Positions 1 to 8,996 of a DNA stretch of 64,000 bases are shown here, one piece after another. The notes beneath the pieces were generated by a model. That model was not told the origin of the DNA. It made no database searches and was given only the letters and a program-made list of their open reading frames with translations. Numbering within the stretch: position 1 is the first letter of the stretch; the number at the start of each line of letters is the position of its first letter. The stretch lies in NCBI GenBank assembly GCA_963575745.1, contig CAUYUJ010014348.1, positions 164,001-228,000 of the forward strand. Reading direction: 5' to 3'. Source of the DNA: Prorocentrum cordatum (Eukaryota; Sar; Dinophyceae; Prorocentrales; Prorocentraceae). A program made the position numbers and the translations under genes.

Positions 1-139
1 TGTCTCTCTGGCGCTGCTGGGGGGCTGGCGACTCGGCGACTGGAGTAGTGGGGACCTGCCTGTCGACCGCACTTGGCGACCCGTGCGCTGGCTTCAGGGG
101 TGGGGTCTTCGGCGGCGCCACCTCTTGGGGCTTCTGCTG

Positions 140-1219
140 CTACTGCTGCGGCTGTGGCGGCGGCGGCGGGGGTGGCTGTGGCCACCAGGCCGCGGGCGGA
201 GGGGCTGCAGCCGTTGCCTTCGCCAGGTTGATCTGCTGCTCGCTGAGCTGCTGCTGAGGGTGCGGGATCTGCTCTCCAGGACCTACCGTCTGCACCACCG
301 ACGGAGCTGGCTTGGGAAACCCCGCGTTGCCCTCAATGATCTGTCTGATGGCCATCGTGTGAAAATGCTGGCCTGTCATCAGCTGATTGACTCTTTCAGC
401 TGTGGTGCTCTGCTGCTCACTGATCGTGTTGAGGGCGGCCGCTACATCTCCCATATATTTCATGAGCTCGAGGTCTCTGGCTGCGCGCAGCGCTGTGGGG
501 GGCGGCGGCGGCTCGGCCTTTGGCGCCGGGGGGATCGGCTGCGGCAGTGCAACCACAGGCCTAGGCTGCACCTCCTGGCGTCTGGCTGGCTCGGAGGCAC
601 TGGCCCTCGCCGAACGCTCAGGCTCGGAGGCACTGGCCCTCGCCGAACGTTCAGGCTCGGCCGCCTCTTCCATGATCCAATCCTCGGCATCGTCTTCCTC
701 GAGCTGCTGGATGGACTCGACATGTTTGGCGATGTTCTTCTTCAGGCTGCCCTCCTCCGCCATAGCATTATCGATCCTCCTCTGGACGACACGTAACCTA
801 TCTTTGACATCGGCAAGCCTGGCGCGCAGACCATTGGCAAGCTTCTCTTTGCCTTTGCTGGCCGAGACCATGAATTTGAGTACTCCAATCTCCGTCAGCA
901 TTGCACTATCGTGTCGATATGCCTGCAGCCCAGCATTGTACAAGTTGGCGAGGCGCTGCAACTTGGACTGCGTATCCTTCCGATAGCTGACGGCCTCGTC
1001 GACGTCATCTGGAGGTCGCTGCCAGCTGGGATGTGATGCAGCTTCATCTGGTGTGGCGATAGGAACATTCCTGATCAGCTCACTGATCTTCACTGGCTTG
1101 CGTCTCCCTTGGCTGGACTCTCTTTTCTGCTGGGGTCGAGCCTGCCACTTATTGCCACATGTGCACTGCCATACTGAATTCCAGTTGAGACGATTGCACG
1201 ACCTGCATGCCCATGACAT
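140..1219 (-). CDS. Retrotransposon ORF1-like protein (zinc ribbon, coiled coil, P/Q-rich tail), 3' end beyond window
   Basis: I chose the ATG at 1,219 because the protein then opens with MSWACRSC and a compact zinc ribbon, C-x2-C-x9-C-x-C, ending CTCGNKW; the frame is open further upstream but without features. The middle (roughly residues 75-195) is rich in K/R/E/L heptad-like sequence and should form a coiled coil. It is followed by an 11-residue direct duplication (SEPERSARASA) and a Pro/Gln/Ala-rich tail. A short N-terminal CxxC ribbon plus coiled coil resembles ORF1 (nucleic-acid-binding) proteins of dinoflagellate non-LTR retroelements; that assignment is inference. The frame stops at a TAG (140-142) that sits inside a CAG run. 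The same frame continues open to the window edge with similar Q/K/P-rich composition, so the stop is probably a CAG-to-TAG mutation and the original protein was longer. A reverse transcriptase, if any, would lie outside the window on this strand. Confidence 0.5.
   Translation of the reverse strand: MSWACRSCNRLNWNSVWQCTCGNKWQARPQQKRESSQGRRKPVKISELIRNVPIATPDEAASHPSWQRPPDDVDEAVSYRKDTQSKLQRLANLYNAGLQAYRHDSAMLTEIGVLKFMVSASKGKEKLANGLRARLADVKDRLRVVQRRIDNAMAEEGSLKKNIAKHVESIQQLEEDDAEDWIMEEAAEPERSARASASEPERSARASASEPARRQEVQPRPVVALPQPIPPAPKAEPPPPPTALRAARDLELMKYMGDVAAALNTISEQQSTTAERVNQLMTGQHFHTMAIRQIIEGNAGFPKPAPSVVQTVGPGEQIPHPQQQLSEQQINLAKATAAAPPPAAWWPQPPPPPPPQPQQ
588..653. repeat. 33-bp direct duplication inside the ORF1-like gene
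   Basis: Two adjacent 33-bp units differ at one base. Being a multiple of three, the duplication keeps the frame and gives the repeated 11-residue segment SEPERSARASA. Confidence 0.9.
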
Positions 1220-1936
1220 GATCACTCGTGGGCTGGCGTGATGTCCGTCTAGGATGCCTCTGGCCTCAATTGCTCCCAGCAACAATCTCGACTGCATTCG
1301 CTTGGCCCGTTCTCGGCGGTGCCACGCAGGCTCCCTCCTCCTATCCGTGATGTCACAGGAAGAAAGAATGCACAGGATGTGGGGTATGGGGGAGATAAAA
1401 GACGATGTGTGCGGCCGTCCGCTGGGACAGCAGCGCAAAGGGTTGGCACGGTAACGAAAGTGCGACCACCTGAGGTCGGGAACCGCCTTCGGCTAGAACA
1501 CCTCCTCCTCCTCCTCGTCTTCCTCCCGGTCCCCGTCCCCCGGGCGGAATCTTCGGATACTGCTGTTGCACACCCTGCTTCACCCTGCCTGGTCTCATCC
1601 CGCTCTTCTCCGCCTGCTGATGCTGATGCTCGTTCTCCTCGTCATCTTCGTTTGTCGCCTTCTCCTGCGAGCTCCTGCTGCTGCTGCTGCTGCTTCTCCG
1701 TCTCCTCCCCTCTCCCCATTCAGCTGATGCTGCTACCACCTTTCTTCCACTTCACCAAACTCCCTCCCATACTCCAATCTGTGCATCCAGTCCTGCGTGG
1801 TCGCTGCGATGGCAAGGCACAAACACTCGATACCCTACGCACGACAATCCAGTTCCTTCCGAGCCGCCCTTTCAAGAACAGACAAACACCCAGGAGCAAC
1901 CCATCCCCGCCCGACTCCACACAGCATGCCCCCCTC
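1220..1936. other. No gene recognised; CTC/CTG-rich 5' flank of the ORF1-like gene
   Basis: This stretch has no convincing coding frame. About 1,500-1,730 is enriched in CTC, CTG and TGCTGATGC-like short repeats. It could include the 5' untranslated part of the minus-strand element. Confidence 0.4.
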
Positions 1937-2068
1937 TGGGGGGCACCCCTATCCCCCACACAATTTCTGAGGGGGAGGGGGGGGTTCACTTCGTTCGGGA
2001 GCTCCCGAGCGAAGTGAACCCCACCCTCCCTTGCAGAAATCGTGGGGGATAAGGGGTAGCGTTCGCAT
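1937..2068. mobile_element. Foldback (MITE-like) element, ~65-bp arms
   Basis: The two halves are near-perfect inverted repeats about GGGAGCTCCC at 1,997-2,006. The innermost 36 bases (1,984-2,019) pair with one G.T-type mismatch. Pairing continues outwards through a G/C-rich segment, ATTTCTG and TATCCCCCAC to ACCCCT. There is no internal gene. A miniature inverted-repeat element is the simplest reading; I could not see a target duplication. Confidence 0.75.
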
Positions 2069-2249
2069 GTGGCCCCCTACCCACATGTAGCTCGATTCCC
2101 CGACGTGCTTCGCACGATGACCGATGCAGCAGCACGTCGGCCGGATCGCACGCGAGAGCGGCAGACAGCGTGCGGCACACCCTGCCTCGAAAAACATGTC
2201 GCCGCCGCAGTCCAGGTACTTCGCGTACGGGATCTCCACAATCGTCGGG

Positions 2250-2438
2250 TCGGGCGAAAGGGGGGGATAGCAAAGGGGGGGGTTTGAGAATCAGCACACG
2301 TAGCTGATTTTCCCGGCGCCTCCCGGCGCTGGAGGGGCCCATGTAGCGAGGAATGGGCCCGGCGGCGGGGCCGAAACCAGCTGTATGCAGCAAATTTCGT
2401 AACCCCCCCTTTCCCAATCCCCCCCTTTCGTCCGGCCC
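2250..2438. mobile_element. Foldback element with ~40-bp G-rich terminal inverted repeats
   Basis: The left end (CGGGCGAAAGGGGGGGAT...) and right end (...ATCCCCCCCTTTCGTCCGG) are inverted copies for about 40 bp, enclosing about 110 bp that itself contains GGCGCCTCCCGGCGC-type palindromes. No coding capacity. Confidence 0.65.
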
Positions 2439-2631
2439 GAAATTGGCAGCAAGCCAGACTGGGCGTAGCCAATCGCCACGCCCAGCAGGGACGTCTCGTC
2501 CGGCGGGAAGTCCGCCACCTCGGCGAGAGCGCGCGCCTCGTGCCCATATCGCACCGGGCTCCGCGAGGTGCCACGGGCAGGCCGATCGCACCAGCCGAGC
2601 GCTGCGATGCTGCCCGCCAGCCCAGCATTGA

Positions 2632-2787
2632 AGGGGCCCCAGGACACACAAATAGATACACACAAATAAAATAATCCCCCATATTTTCCCATGTTTTCTG
2701 GGTTTCTGTCTTCCCCCCCCACTGCCCATATTTTCTGGGGAATCGACGATTCATTGTGTCTGTGTGTGTCTTTCCCTCCTGAAGCAT
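2632..2787 (+). repeat. Dispersed repeat A, copy 1 (full)
   Basis: Repeat A starts after AAGGGGCCC with GGACACACAAATA, continues CACACAAATAAAAT, then CCATATTTTC motifs, TTCTGGGTTTCTGTCTTCCC, GGGGAATCGACGATTCATTG and ends TGTCTGTGTG plus a T/C run and CCTCCTG. Other copies lie at 6,829-6,995 and 61,502-61,668, split halves at 49,469-49,500 and 51,257-51,376, and diverged relatives at 5,975-6,095 and 23,085-23,195. All are in the same orientation. The ends are loosely complementary (CACACAAAT / TTGTGTCTGTGTG), so a MITE or SINE-like origin is possible. Confidence 0.8.
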
Positions 2788-2789
2788 GC

Positions 2790-3405
2790 TCGTGCCGCCG
2801 TGCTGCGGGCGCTGCGGATCGAGGACGGCAGGCGACGCCCCCGATCACGCTCGGAAAAGGCCGTGGCGGACTCTGCCGAGAGCACGGCGGCCGCCCACGA
2901 CGCGGCAGCACGACGCTGAGACTCCCACCCGCCAGCCGTGCTTGTCGCGAAGACCTTCCGTCACGCGGTAGTAGCCTGAGTGGGCGGCAGCCGCGCAGGC
3001 TGGGGAGATGGAAGCTAGAACGTCGTACAATGCATTCGAACGGATGCATTGCGGAGCGAGGGTTGGAAAACGACGCGCCCTGAATCAAGTCATAGCACCT
3101 CCACCGACGCGTATGGCTGGGATGGCTGGTTTTCGAACCCACGGTCATCAAACTCGTTTTGCTAGGTTTACATACCCTCCACTTGAATGGAGGCGCGTGT
3201 CATGGGCAGGAGCGAGCCAAAATGCAGGTCAGATATGAACGCGCGCAGCTCGCAGAACACTCCTCTCGCATCTTCGGTTGCCTCCCTAACGCACTCCATG
3301 AGGCAGCGCCTTGCTGTCTAATGAACCGCGCTTGGTAGGGACTCTGCTCATCGCAAGCCCAGAGACCCGACGTGCCCCTTTTTTTCTCAGGCCAGCGGGC
3401 GAGTA
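2790..3405. other. No gene recognised
   Basis: GC-rich single-copy-looking sequence with only short overlapping frames and no recognisable domain. A sequence resembling a tRNA T-loop near 3,130 lacks a complementary stem. Confidence 0.4.
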
Positions 3406-3406
3406 G

Positions 3407-3546
3407 GTAAGAGTGTCCTTTGGTGCGCGGCTTGCTAATCGTTGCATGCGATGCGACTGCAGCGGCCTGCGCGCTTGGGTTTCGGCCCACACCGCCCCCC
3501 CAAAAGCCGCATAACAATGGTCATTCCAGCGAAGAGTCACCCTTGA
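3407..3546. mobile_element. MITE-like element B, copy 1 (degenerate)
   Basis: The left end GTAAGAGTGTCCTTTGGTGC and the right end (TGGTCATTCCAGCGAAGAGTCACCCTT) match the ends of the better preserved copy at 49,080-49,228. The interior is similar in length but diverged. No coding capacity. Confidence 0.6.
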
Positions 3547-3549
3547 GCG

Positions 3550-4548
3550 CAGCCGATGTCTGCGGGGGTGCCCGTCCCCCATCGGCGTTTGCTGAAAAAC
3601 GTGGAGTGAGGTATCGACGATGCTGCCAACAAGATCCCGTATGCTGAAAAGAGTGGACGCCGGGCTACAGTCTAACACCCCACGGCCATGGGGGCGTGCA
3701 CATCAGCGGATTCGAAGCCAAATCTCTGAACGCCCGACAGAGACGGCATGCGCCTCTGTAAGACGACAACACAATGAGGATACATTGCGATGAGGATCAA
3801 CTGGGAAACTCTGAGAGCCGGCGAGTCTGGAGGACGCATCGAGCGCCGCGTCAGTTGCAGAGCGATCCGGAGCGCTCTGGAGCTCTTTGGCCGCCACTCC
3901 TGGTTGGGCCTGCCTGGCCCTGCGAGGGGAGGGGGCTGACTGCAACGGAATGACGGCCAGACAAGAATCTGGGGGACTGAACAGTCGAGTGAGTCTCCCT
4001 TTCAAGGGTGGGCATTGGGGGGGTGAGAGCGCGACCCCTGATGGCCCGACTGATGTAGGCAACCGCATTCGAGCCCTGCCCTTGCAGATCAGATGTCAGA
4101 AAAAACGGCTGAGGTTTAGAATTGGAAAGATGTCTGCAGCCAGGTGAAGCCCAGGGGGGGTGTCCGATACCCCAGCGTCGAGCTGAACCGTAGGGGGTAG
4201 GGTTCGCGAATGGTCGCAGATAAGGACCTTCTCGTGATTAGGAGCGTCCCGAACGACGTCCTGAACCTTTTCGCTCTCGGGCCATCTTGAGAAAAACGAC
4301 AGACAGGGTTGAGCGGCACAAGGAAGACTTGTGAGACACCTGGTGCTGACCGCCACAGGTGAAGGGCAACGACTGGGCGGCCCAGCCCAGGAGGGCAACC
4401 ATCACCCGGAATCAGCGATACATGGCCGAAAGATCGGCGATAGGCCCCCGAGAGTGAGCCCGCACATTCCTGGGCGGGGTGGGGCTATCATATCCTTACC
4501 GGCGATCAATGGGCGATTGGGGGTCGATGCGTTCCCCCCCGAGCCTCC
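3550..4548. other. No gene recognised
   Basis: About 1 kb without a convincing coding frame or clear repeat. Frames on both strands are short and composition-driven. Confidence 0.35.
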
Positions 4549-4550
4549 TA

Positions 4551-4770
4551 GAGGCCTCCTGGATGGGGTCCGAGTAGATGTGGTCGGAGGATCGCGCCGC
4601 ATCGCCCGGACATCGGCGATGAATCGGCGATGCATCGGCGACGACGGCGATGCATCGGCGGCCTTGGCGTGGAGGCAGTCGGATTCCACATCCAGCCGCG
4701 TTGCCGATGCATCGGCGATGCGGCGCGATCCTCCGACCCCAATCCACTCGGACCCCATCTAGGAGGCCTC
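4551..4770. mobile_element. Foldback element C, copy 1, with ATCGGCGATGC-iterated loop
   Basis: The left arm GAGGCCTCCTGGATGGGGTC... through GGATCGCGCCGCATCG (4,551-4,616) is the reverse complement of the right arm 4,703-4,770, which ends AGGAGGCCTC. The loop consists of repeated CATCGGCGAtGAATCGGCGAT-type units, each palindromic (GCCGATGCATCGGC). A second, more diverged copy is at 39,380-39,590. Confidence 0.75.
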
Positions 4771-4984
4771 GACCTGCGGCCGGGAACTCTGGGGCAACGT
4801 GCCGCGGCGGCGGCCCCGGCGATACGCCCTGCGAGCAGCCGGCGTGTCGCTCCGCTCCGCGGGCCAGGAGGCTCGGCAGAGCTCGGGACGTGGCAGCCTG
4901 GGGGACCGGGACGCGGACCGCGCGCCGCGCCGAGGCGTGGGGCACCGGGACCAGCAGGCCGACACGCTGCGCATCCCAAAGCTC

Positions 4985-5207
4985 CCGACCCTGTTGCGGG
5001 CAAGATTCGTGCCCATATCCAGTGCCTCTTGGACTTTTTTGGGGGAAGCGGCGCCGCAAGGCCGAGGCGCACTGGAGATGGATGAACATCGGGCCTCCAG
5101 GGGGCAAATTTGTCCATATCCAGTGCGCCTCGGGTTTCTTGGGAAGGGAGCCCGAAACTCCATACTGCAGTGGATATGGACAGAAGTCTTGCCCGACCCT
5201 GTTTTGC
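4985..5207. mobile_element. Nested foldback element D
   Basis: An outer inverted repeat pairs 4,985-5,022 (GACCCTGTTGCGGGCAAG ... CCATATCCAGTG) with 5,170-5,207 (CAGTGGATATGG ... CTTGCCCGACCCTG). An inner hairpin pairs GGCGCACTGGAGATGG near 5,067 with CCATATCCAGTGCGCC near 5,115. The CCATATCCAGTG motif thus occurs four times, alternating in orientation. A C15 tract follows at 5,206-5,222. Confidence 0.7.
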
Positions 5208-5222
5208 CCCCCCCCCCCCCCC

Positions 5223-5974
5223 TGTCGCTGCCCCTGAGCAAGCCCTGGGCCTGGCCTCTCCCCGGCCGGTGCCGCGCGCCGCCTCCGTGCTGCACGTCCT
5301 CTTCGGTGGCAGCTCGCGGGGGCCTCCCGCCCCGTCTCGGTGGCCACTTCGAATCGGTGCTAGTCGACGCTGACCGACGCGAGTCGACGCTGAGCTGAGC
5401 CGACGCGATAGCCGACGCTGATCGGCGCGAAATCGACACGATCTCACCAACTTACCAAACGCTAGCCGAAGCCACAGATGGATTTCAGAGGGTGCACGAG
5501 GCTTCCGTGATTTGCCACTGAACGTCCTCCCCCAGGTAGACGAGCTGGGGGCGCTCCGCGAGCAGCTCGTCGAGCACCCGGGTCATGCTGCGTCGCATGA
5601 CCGTGCCTGCAGCTGCCCGCGCGCTCCGCGCTCGGTCTCGACACACCAATAACCGCTGACGATCTTTTTAGTTTTGGTCCTCCCCCCTCTTCTCTCGGCG
5701 GTGAAAAAGACTGGTCCTAAAACCTCCCCCTCCTCCTCCTCCTCCTCCTCCTCCTCCTCCTCCTTCTCCTCCCTAGTAGCTGTAGTCGCACTCGTAGTCG
5801 TGCTGTCGTCGTGTTTTTTGCGACGCGGGTGCCGCGGAACAAAATTAAGTGGTTTCCCCTGCACTGGTGGGACCCCAATCCGTTAATGAGGCCGCCGGAA
5901 AAATGATTAGTTACGCCCGATTGGGGGGGGGGGTGAAGACCCTTCAGGGTTAAACAGACACTGGTTCCAGGATT
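5223..5974. other. No gene recognised; CTC microsatellite at 5,727-5,772
   Basis: Short GACGC/ATCGACGCTGA iterations occur near 5,360-5,440 (CGACGCGAGTCGACGCTGAG-like). A (CTC)15-type tract lies at 5,727-5,772. No coding frame is convincing. Confidence 0.4.
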
Positions 5975-6095
5975 CGACATATGCTACATATTTTCTGGAT
6001 GTTCGCCTTTCCCTCCATTTCTAAGATGTCTCCAGATATTTCCATGGAAATCGGCGTTTGGTTGTGTCTTTGCCTCTATGGTTCCCTCCCGAGCA
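5975..6095 (+). repeat. Diverged relative of repeat A
   Basis: It keeps the order CATATTTTCTGG, a T/C-rich segment, AAATCGGCGTTTGGTTGTGTC and TTCCCTCC. A second copy of the same diverged type (CATATCTTCTGGATGTTCG...) is at 23,085-23,195. Confidence 0.45.
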
Positions 6096-6425
6096 CAAGC
6101 CGTACACCTGCACCAATCATGGCCGGACCAATCCTGGGACCAGGATCGGTGTATACGCTCAGAGAGGCCAAGGTTAGCTCGGGACTGGCTCATCCTCTCT
6201 CGTCAATTATCCCTCATCCTCCCTTTCCGCTCTTTGATTTCGCGCCTGGGGTTGGATCTGTTCTTCTCGGAAGGCCGTTTCGCCCTCGAGCCGTTATGGA
6301 AAATGACTGGGATTGTGTTTCGCCTCGGATCCTTCCCAATCCCCCTTCCGCTCCTTAATTCCGCGCGTGGGCTCGGATCGGCACCTCATACGCCCGAGCA
6401 AAGCCTGGACTTTCCAAGTATACTA
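6096..6425. other. No gene recognised
   Basis: Open frames here carry no recognisable domain. Two loosely similar segments near 6,225-6,300 and 6,345-6,400 (TCCGCTC..ATTTCGCGC / TCCGCTC..AATTCCGCGC) suggest a partial duplication. Confidence 0.35.
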
Positions 6426-6789
6426 ACCAGCCTCGAACGTATCCCTCTCCCTAAGATTAACAAGCCAAGAGTCGACGACGATCTTAGGGATGCGCCCTCA
6501 GAAACGGCGGGGATTCCTAAGATCGGCATCGAGATGAGGCAATGCCAATCTGTAAGAACGGTTTTTTGAAGGCATATCTGCCTTCGAAAAATGGTCTACT
6601 CTGTAAGAACGGTTTTTTGAAGGCAGATCTGCCTTCAAAAAATTGGCCTACTCTGTAAGAACGGTTTTTTGAAGGCAGATCTGCCTTCAAGAACGGTTTT
6701 TTGAAGGCAGATCTGCCTTCAAAAAACCGCTCTCACAGAGTAGACCAGTCTTTCCTCCTTGCGGGGAGAGGGATGTGTTCCAGGCTGGT
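6426..6789. mobile_element. Foldback element E: ~26-bp TIRs around four tandem perfect palindromes
   Basis: ACCAGCCTCGAACGTATCCC at 6,426 is inverted as GGGATGTGTTCCAGGCTGGT ending at 6,789. Between them (about 6,552-6,745) a unit TAAGAACGGTTTTTTGAAGG followed by CAGATCTGCCTTC and A-runs occurs four times. Each unit is a 26-30 bp palindrome centred on AGATCT or ATATCT, and three are spaced by CTACTCTG. The last palindrome is flanked by inverted TCTACTCTG / CAGAGTAGA. Confidence 0.8.
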
Positions 6790-6828
6790 GATAGACGCCC
6801 TCCTGGCCGAGACAGGAGCGCCCAACAT

Positions 6829-6995
6829 CAAGGGGCACAAGGACACACAAATAAATACACACAAATAAAATGACGCCCCATATTTTCTCATATTTTCTGG
6901 GTTTTTGTCTTCCCGCCCAATTCCCATATTGTGCCATATTTTCTTGGGGGTCGACGATTAATTGTGTCTGTGTGTTTTTTCCCCTCCTGATAACA
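6829..6995 (+). repeat. Dispersed repeat A, copy 2 (full)
   Basis: Same module order as copy 1, from AAGGACACACAAATA through TTGGGGGTCGACGATTAATTG to GTCTGTGTGTTTTTTCCCCT. Confidence 0.8.
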
Positions 6996-7627
6996 TGCCG
7001 ATCCGCGGCCCAAGATTGGTCTGGTCAGGATCGGCGTGGGCGCACGGGCTGGCACCTTCCGGCTCCGCCTTCGCGCCTCGGCGCGACGCGCGGCTCCTCT
7101 CCGCGCTCTCCGCACCCCCGCGCCGGGCGCCGCCCCCGTGGAGTCGAGCACCTCTCCGGGCCAGACCGCGACACGCGGATCGCGCCCGCCATCGCCCTGC
7201 AGTGTGACCCAAGAGCACGCGGGGGGACGGGACCGACAGCGGGAAGGAGGGGCGGGTCAGGGAACTTGGGATCGGCACGGGATCGAACTAAAGGCAAGGG
7301 CCGCGTGCAGTATCTGGTGCACCAGAAGTCCCAGGTCTCATGGAAAATATGATGGCGGTCATCATTATATGACGCTGCCACTGGCGTGGGAAAGAAAGAG
7401 GACCACACGCCGTGAAAGACCAATCACCCCGCCCAACCAACACAGACAAAATGAGTTATACTTCTGTTACCGCTACTGAGTTGCGCCGCTGCTGCTCGCA
7501 ACGCCTCCGCATGACCTCAACGTCAACGGCGATACGGTGCTGGGCAGGGCTTACGAGCGGCAAGCAAGTAGCAACACGTCAAGTTTGAGGCTGTGCCGTG
7601 GAAGCCTCGGGAGGAACCACTGGGCAC
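6996..7627. other. No gene recognised
   Basis: GC-rich sequence between repeat A and the DIRS-like element. It may contain the 3' end of that element, whose border I cannot fix. Confidence 0.35.
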
Positions 7628-8039
7628 TCAAGATGATGGCGATTCCGCCGAACCTGACGCTTCGGCACGCAAAGCCTTGCGCTTCTCCCTGCGGAAGCAC
7701 GCGCCGCAAAGCTCGGCGCTGCACGCTGCCAACGCAGCGCAATCTTCGGAGGTGGCACTTCCAAAAGACCATCCGCAACGGCTAGCCACCATCGTGGCGC
7801 GACGCCCCGAGACCACGCGGCTGGGCAATGCACACCGGCCGACTCCAAGTTGCGAACGAAAGCGTCTGAGGACCACGGGCGCTGGCGGGGGCACCTCCCT
7901 GGCCCTCGCAAGCTCCAGCTCTTCGCGCAAGTAGACCAGCGTGCGCCTATCCTCGACGGCGCCCTCCGTCAACCTGTCCACCTGAACGGCAAGCTCCTGG
8001 ATGGCGTGGCCAAGGGATTCGCTGCGGCCCCGCGCCGCA
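7628..8039 (-). pseudogene. C-terminal Cys-rich tail of the recombinase ORF
   Basis: The frame reads through a coiled-coil-like segment (AIQELAVQVDRLTEGAVEDR) into CGWSFG and later LCGACFRREKR, a CGW-FG ... C-x2-C-F arrangement that in related elements follows the recombinase. It may be a small metal-binding domain. Function unknown. Confidence 0.5.
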
Positions 8040-8700
8040 CGACGTCCGACAGACCTCTGAAAGACGACTTCGCGACATAGCGCAAAAACTACATCAGACG
8101 ACCAACGGGCTATCAACTGGACGAGGGCTATGCTCGGCCCCCATCCCTGCCAGGTGTCTCGCACCCGTCGCGCGCAGGCTGTGGCGTCCAAAGCGCCGAG
8201 CCCAACAAATCATCAAACAGCCGCTCCTCGCAGCGCAGTGCAACGTACTCGATGGTCTTTAAAACCGCACCCTTCTCCGCACACCTCCCAGATAGCGCAG
8301 GGGGCATCGGCAAACCCTGCAAGTGGACGGTGCCGCCGAACCTCCTCTCTAAGACGGCGAGCTTGTCCACGATGGAATGATAGGGGCATGCGCGCAGACG
8401 GTCACCGCGGCAGATGCACTTTTCTTTGAGGTCGGCAACGTCCAATCCACGAACTATTTCCTAATGTCGACCGCCAAATCCTTGACCTTCGCGAAGCTGA
8501 ACCCGAGCTCCCGGCCCATCCAAAGGAGCCACGTCAGTGCCACGCTGGCCGCGCCCATGGGTCCTCTGGTGCAATCAGTGCCCGAAGAGCAAGAAGCAAT
8601 AGTTCTCCTCGCCACGGCCAAGTTCAATGCGGCAGACTGCGGAGCTGCACGAATGCCTCTCGTCACTGACCGTTTCGGTTGTCGTCCAGCCCGCGCCAAA
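8040..8700 (-). pseudogene. Tyrosine recombinase of the DIRS-like element, split over three frames
   Basis: Upstream, ALTWLLWMGRELGF (about 8,540) fits the helical core. RACPYHSIVDKLAVLERRFG (from about 8,393) begins the conserved C-terminal half. The catalytic H-x-x-R appears in another frame as FGRHSLRATGARHLAGMG at 8,197-8,150. The following IALVQLIARWSSDVV is in a third frame, and the expected Tyr region LRYVAKSSF is in yet another. Thus the His-Arg and Tyr residues are still encoded, and two of the breaks fall at homopolymers (GGGGG near 8,142 and TTTTT near 8,085), each explained by one extra base. Confidence 0.65.
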
Positions 8701-8996
8701 TGCTACGTCCACGCGTGGCCGCGCTCCAGGTGCCGATCTTTGACGCGAGGAATGTGATTGCCAATGAGCCGATAACCGCCGGCACGCAGCACGGCCTCCC
8801 CTGGGGAAAGTTTGGCCGTTGTGACCAGGAGCGCATCAATGTCCGAACCGAACCAGGCTGTATGAAAAGAACACCACGCTTGAAGCAACGACTCCATCGG
8901 AGCAGCTGCCGAAACGGCCACCGTAGCCGCCATGAGGTCGTTCAGCGCACTCGCTCTGTAGCCTTCCGACTCTGCCGCGGCAAGTGCCAGCGCTCT

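Noticed and set aside
3115-3165. tRNA gene (GGGTTCGAAAACC on the minus strand)
   Set aside because: The bases flanking the TTCGAAA loop do not form a T stem and no acceptor or anticodon stem could be placed. A similar GGGTTCGAACCC near 37,575 is a plain palindrome.
3205-3225. Second spliced-leader relic (AGCCAAAATG near 3,217)
   Set aside because: Only about ten bases match the leader complement (GAGCCAAAATGC), which is expected by chance.
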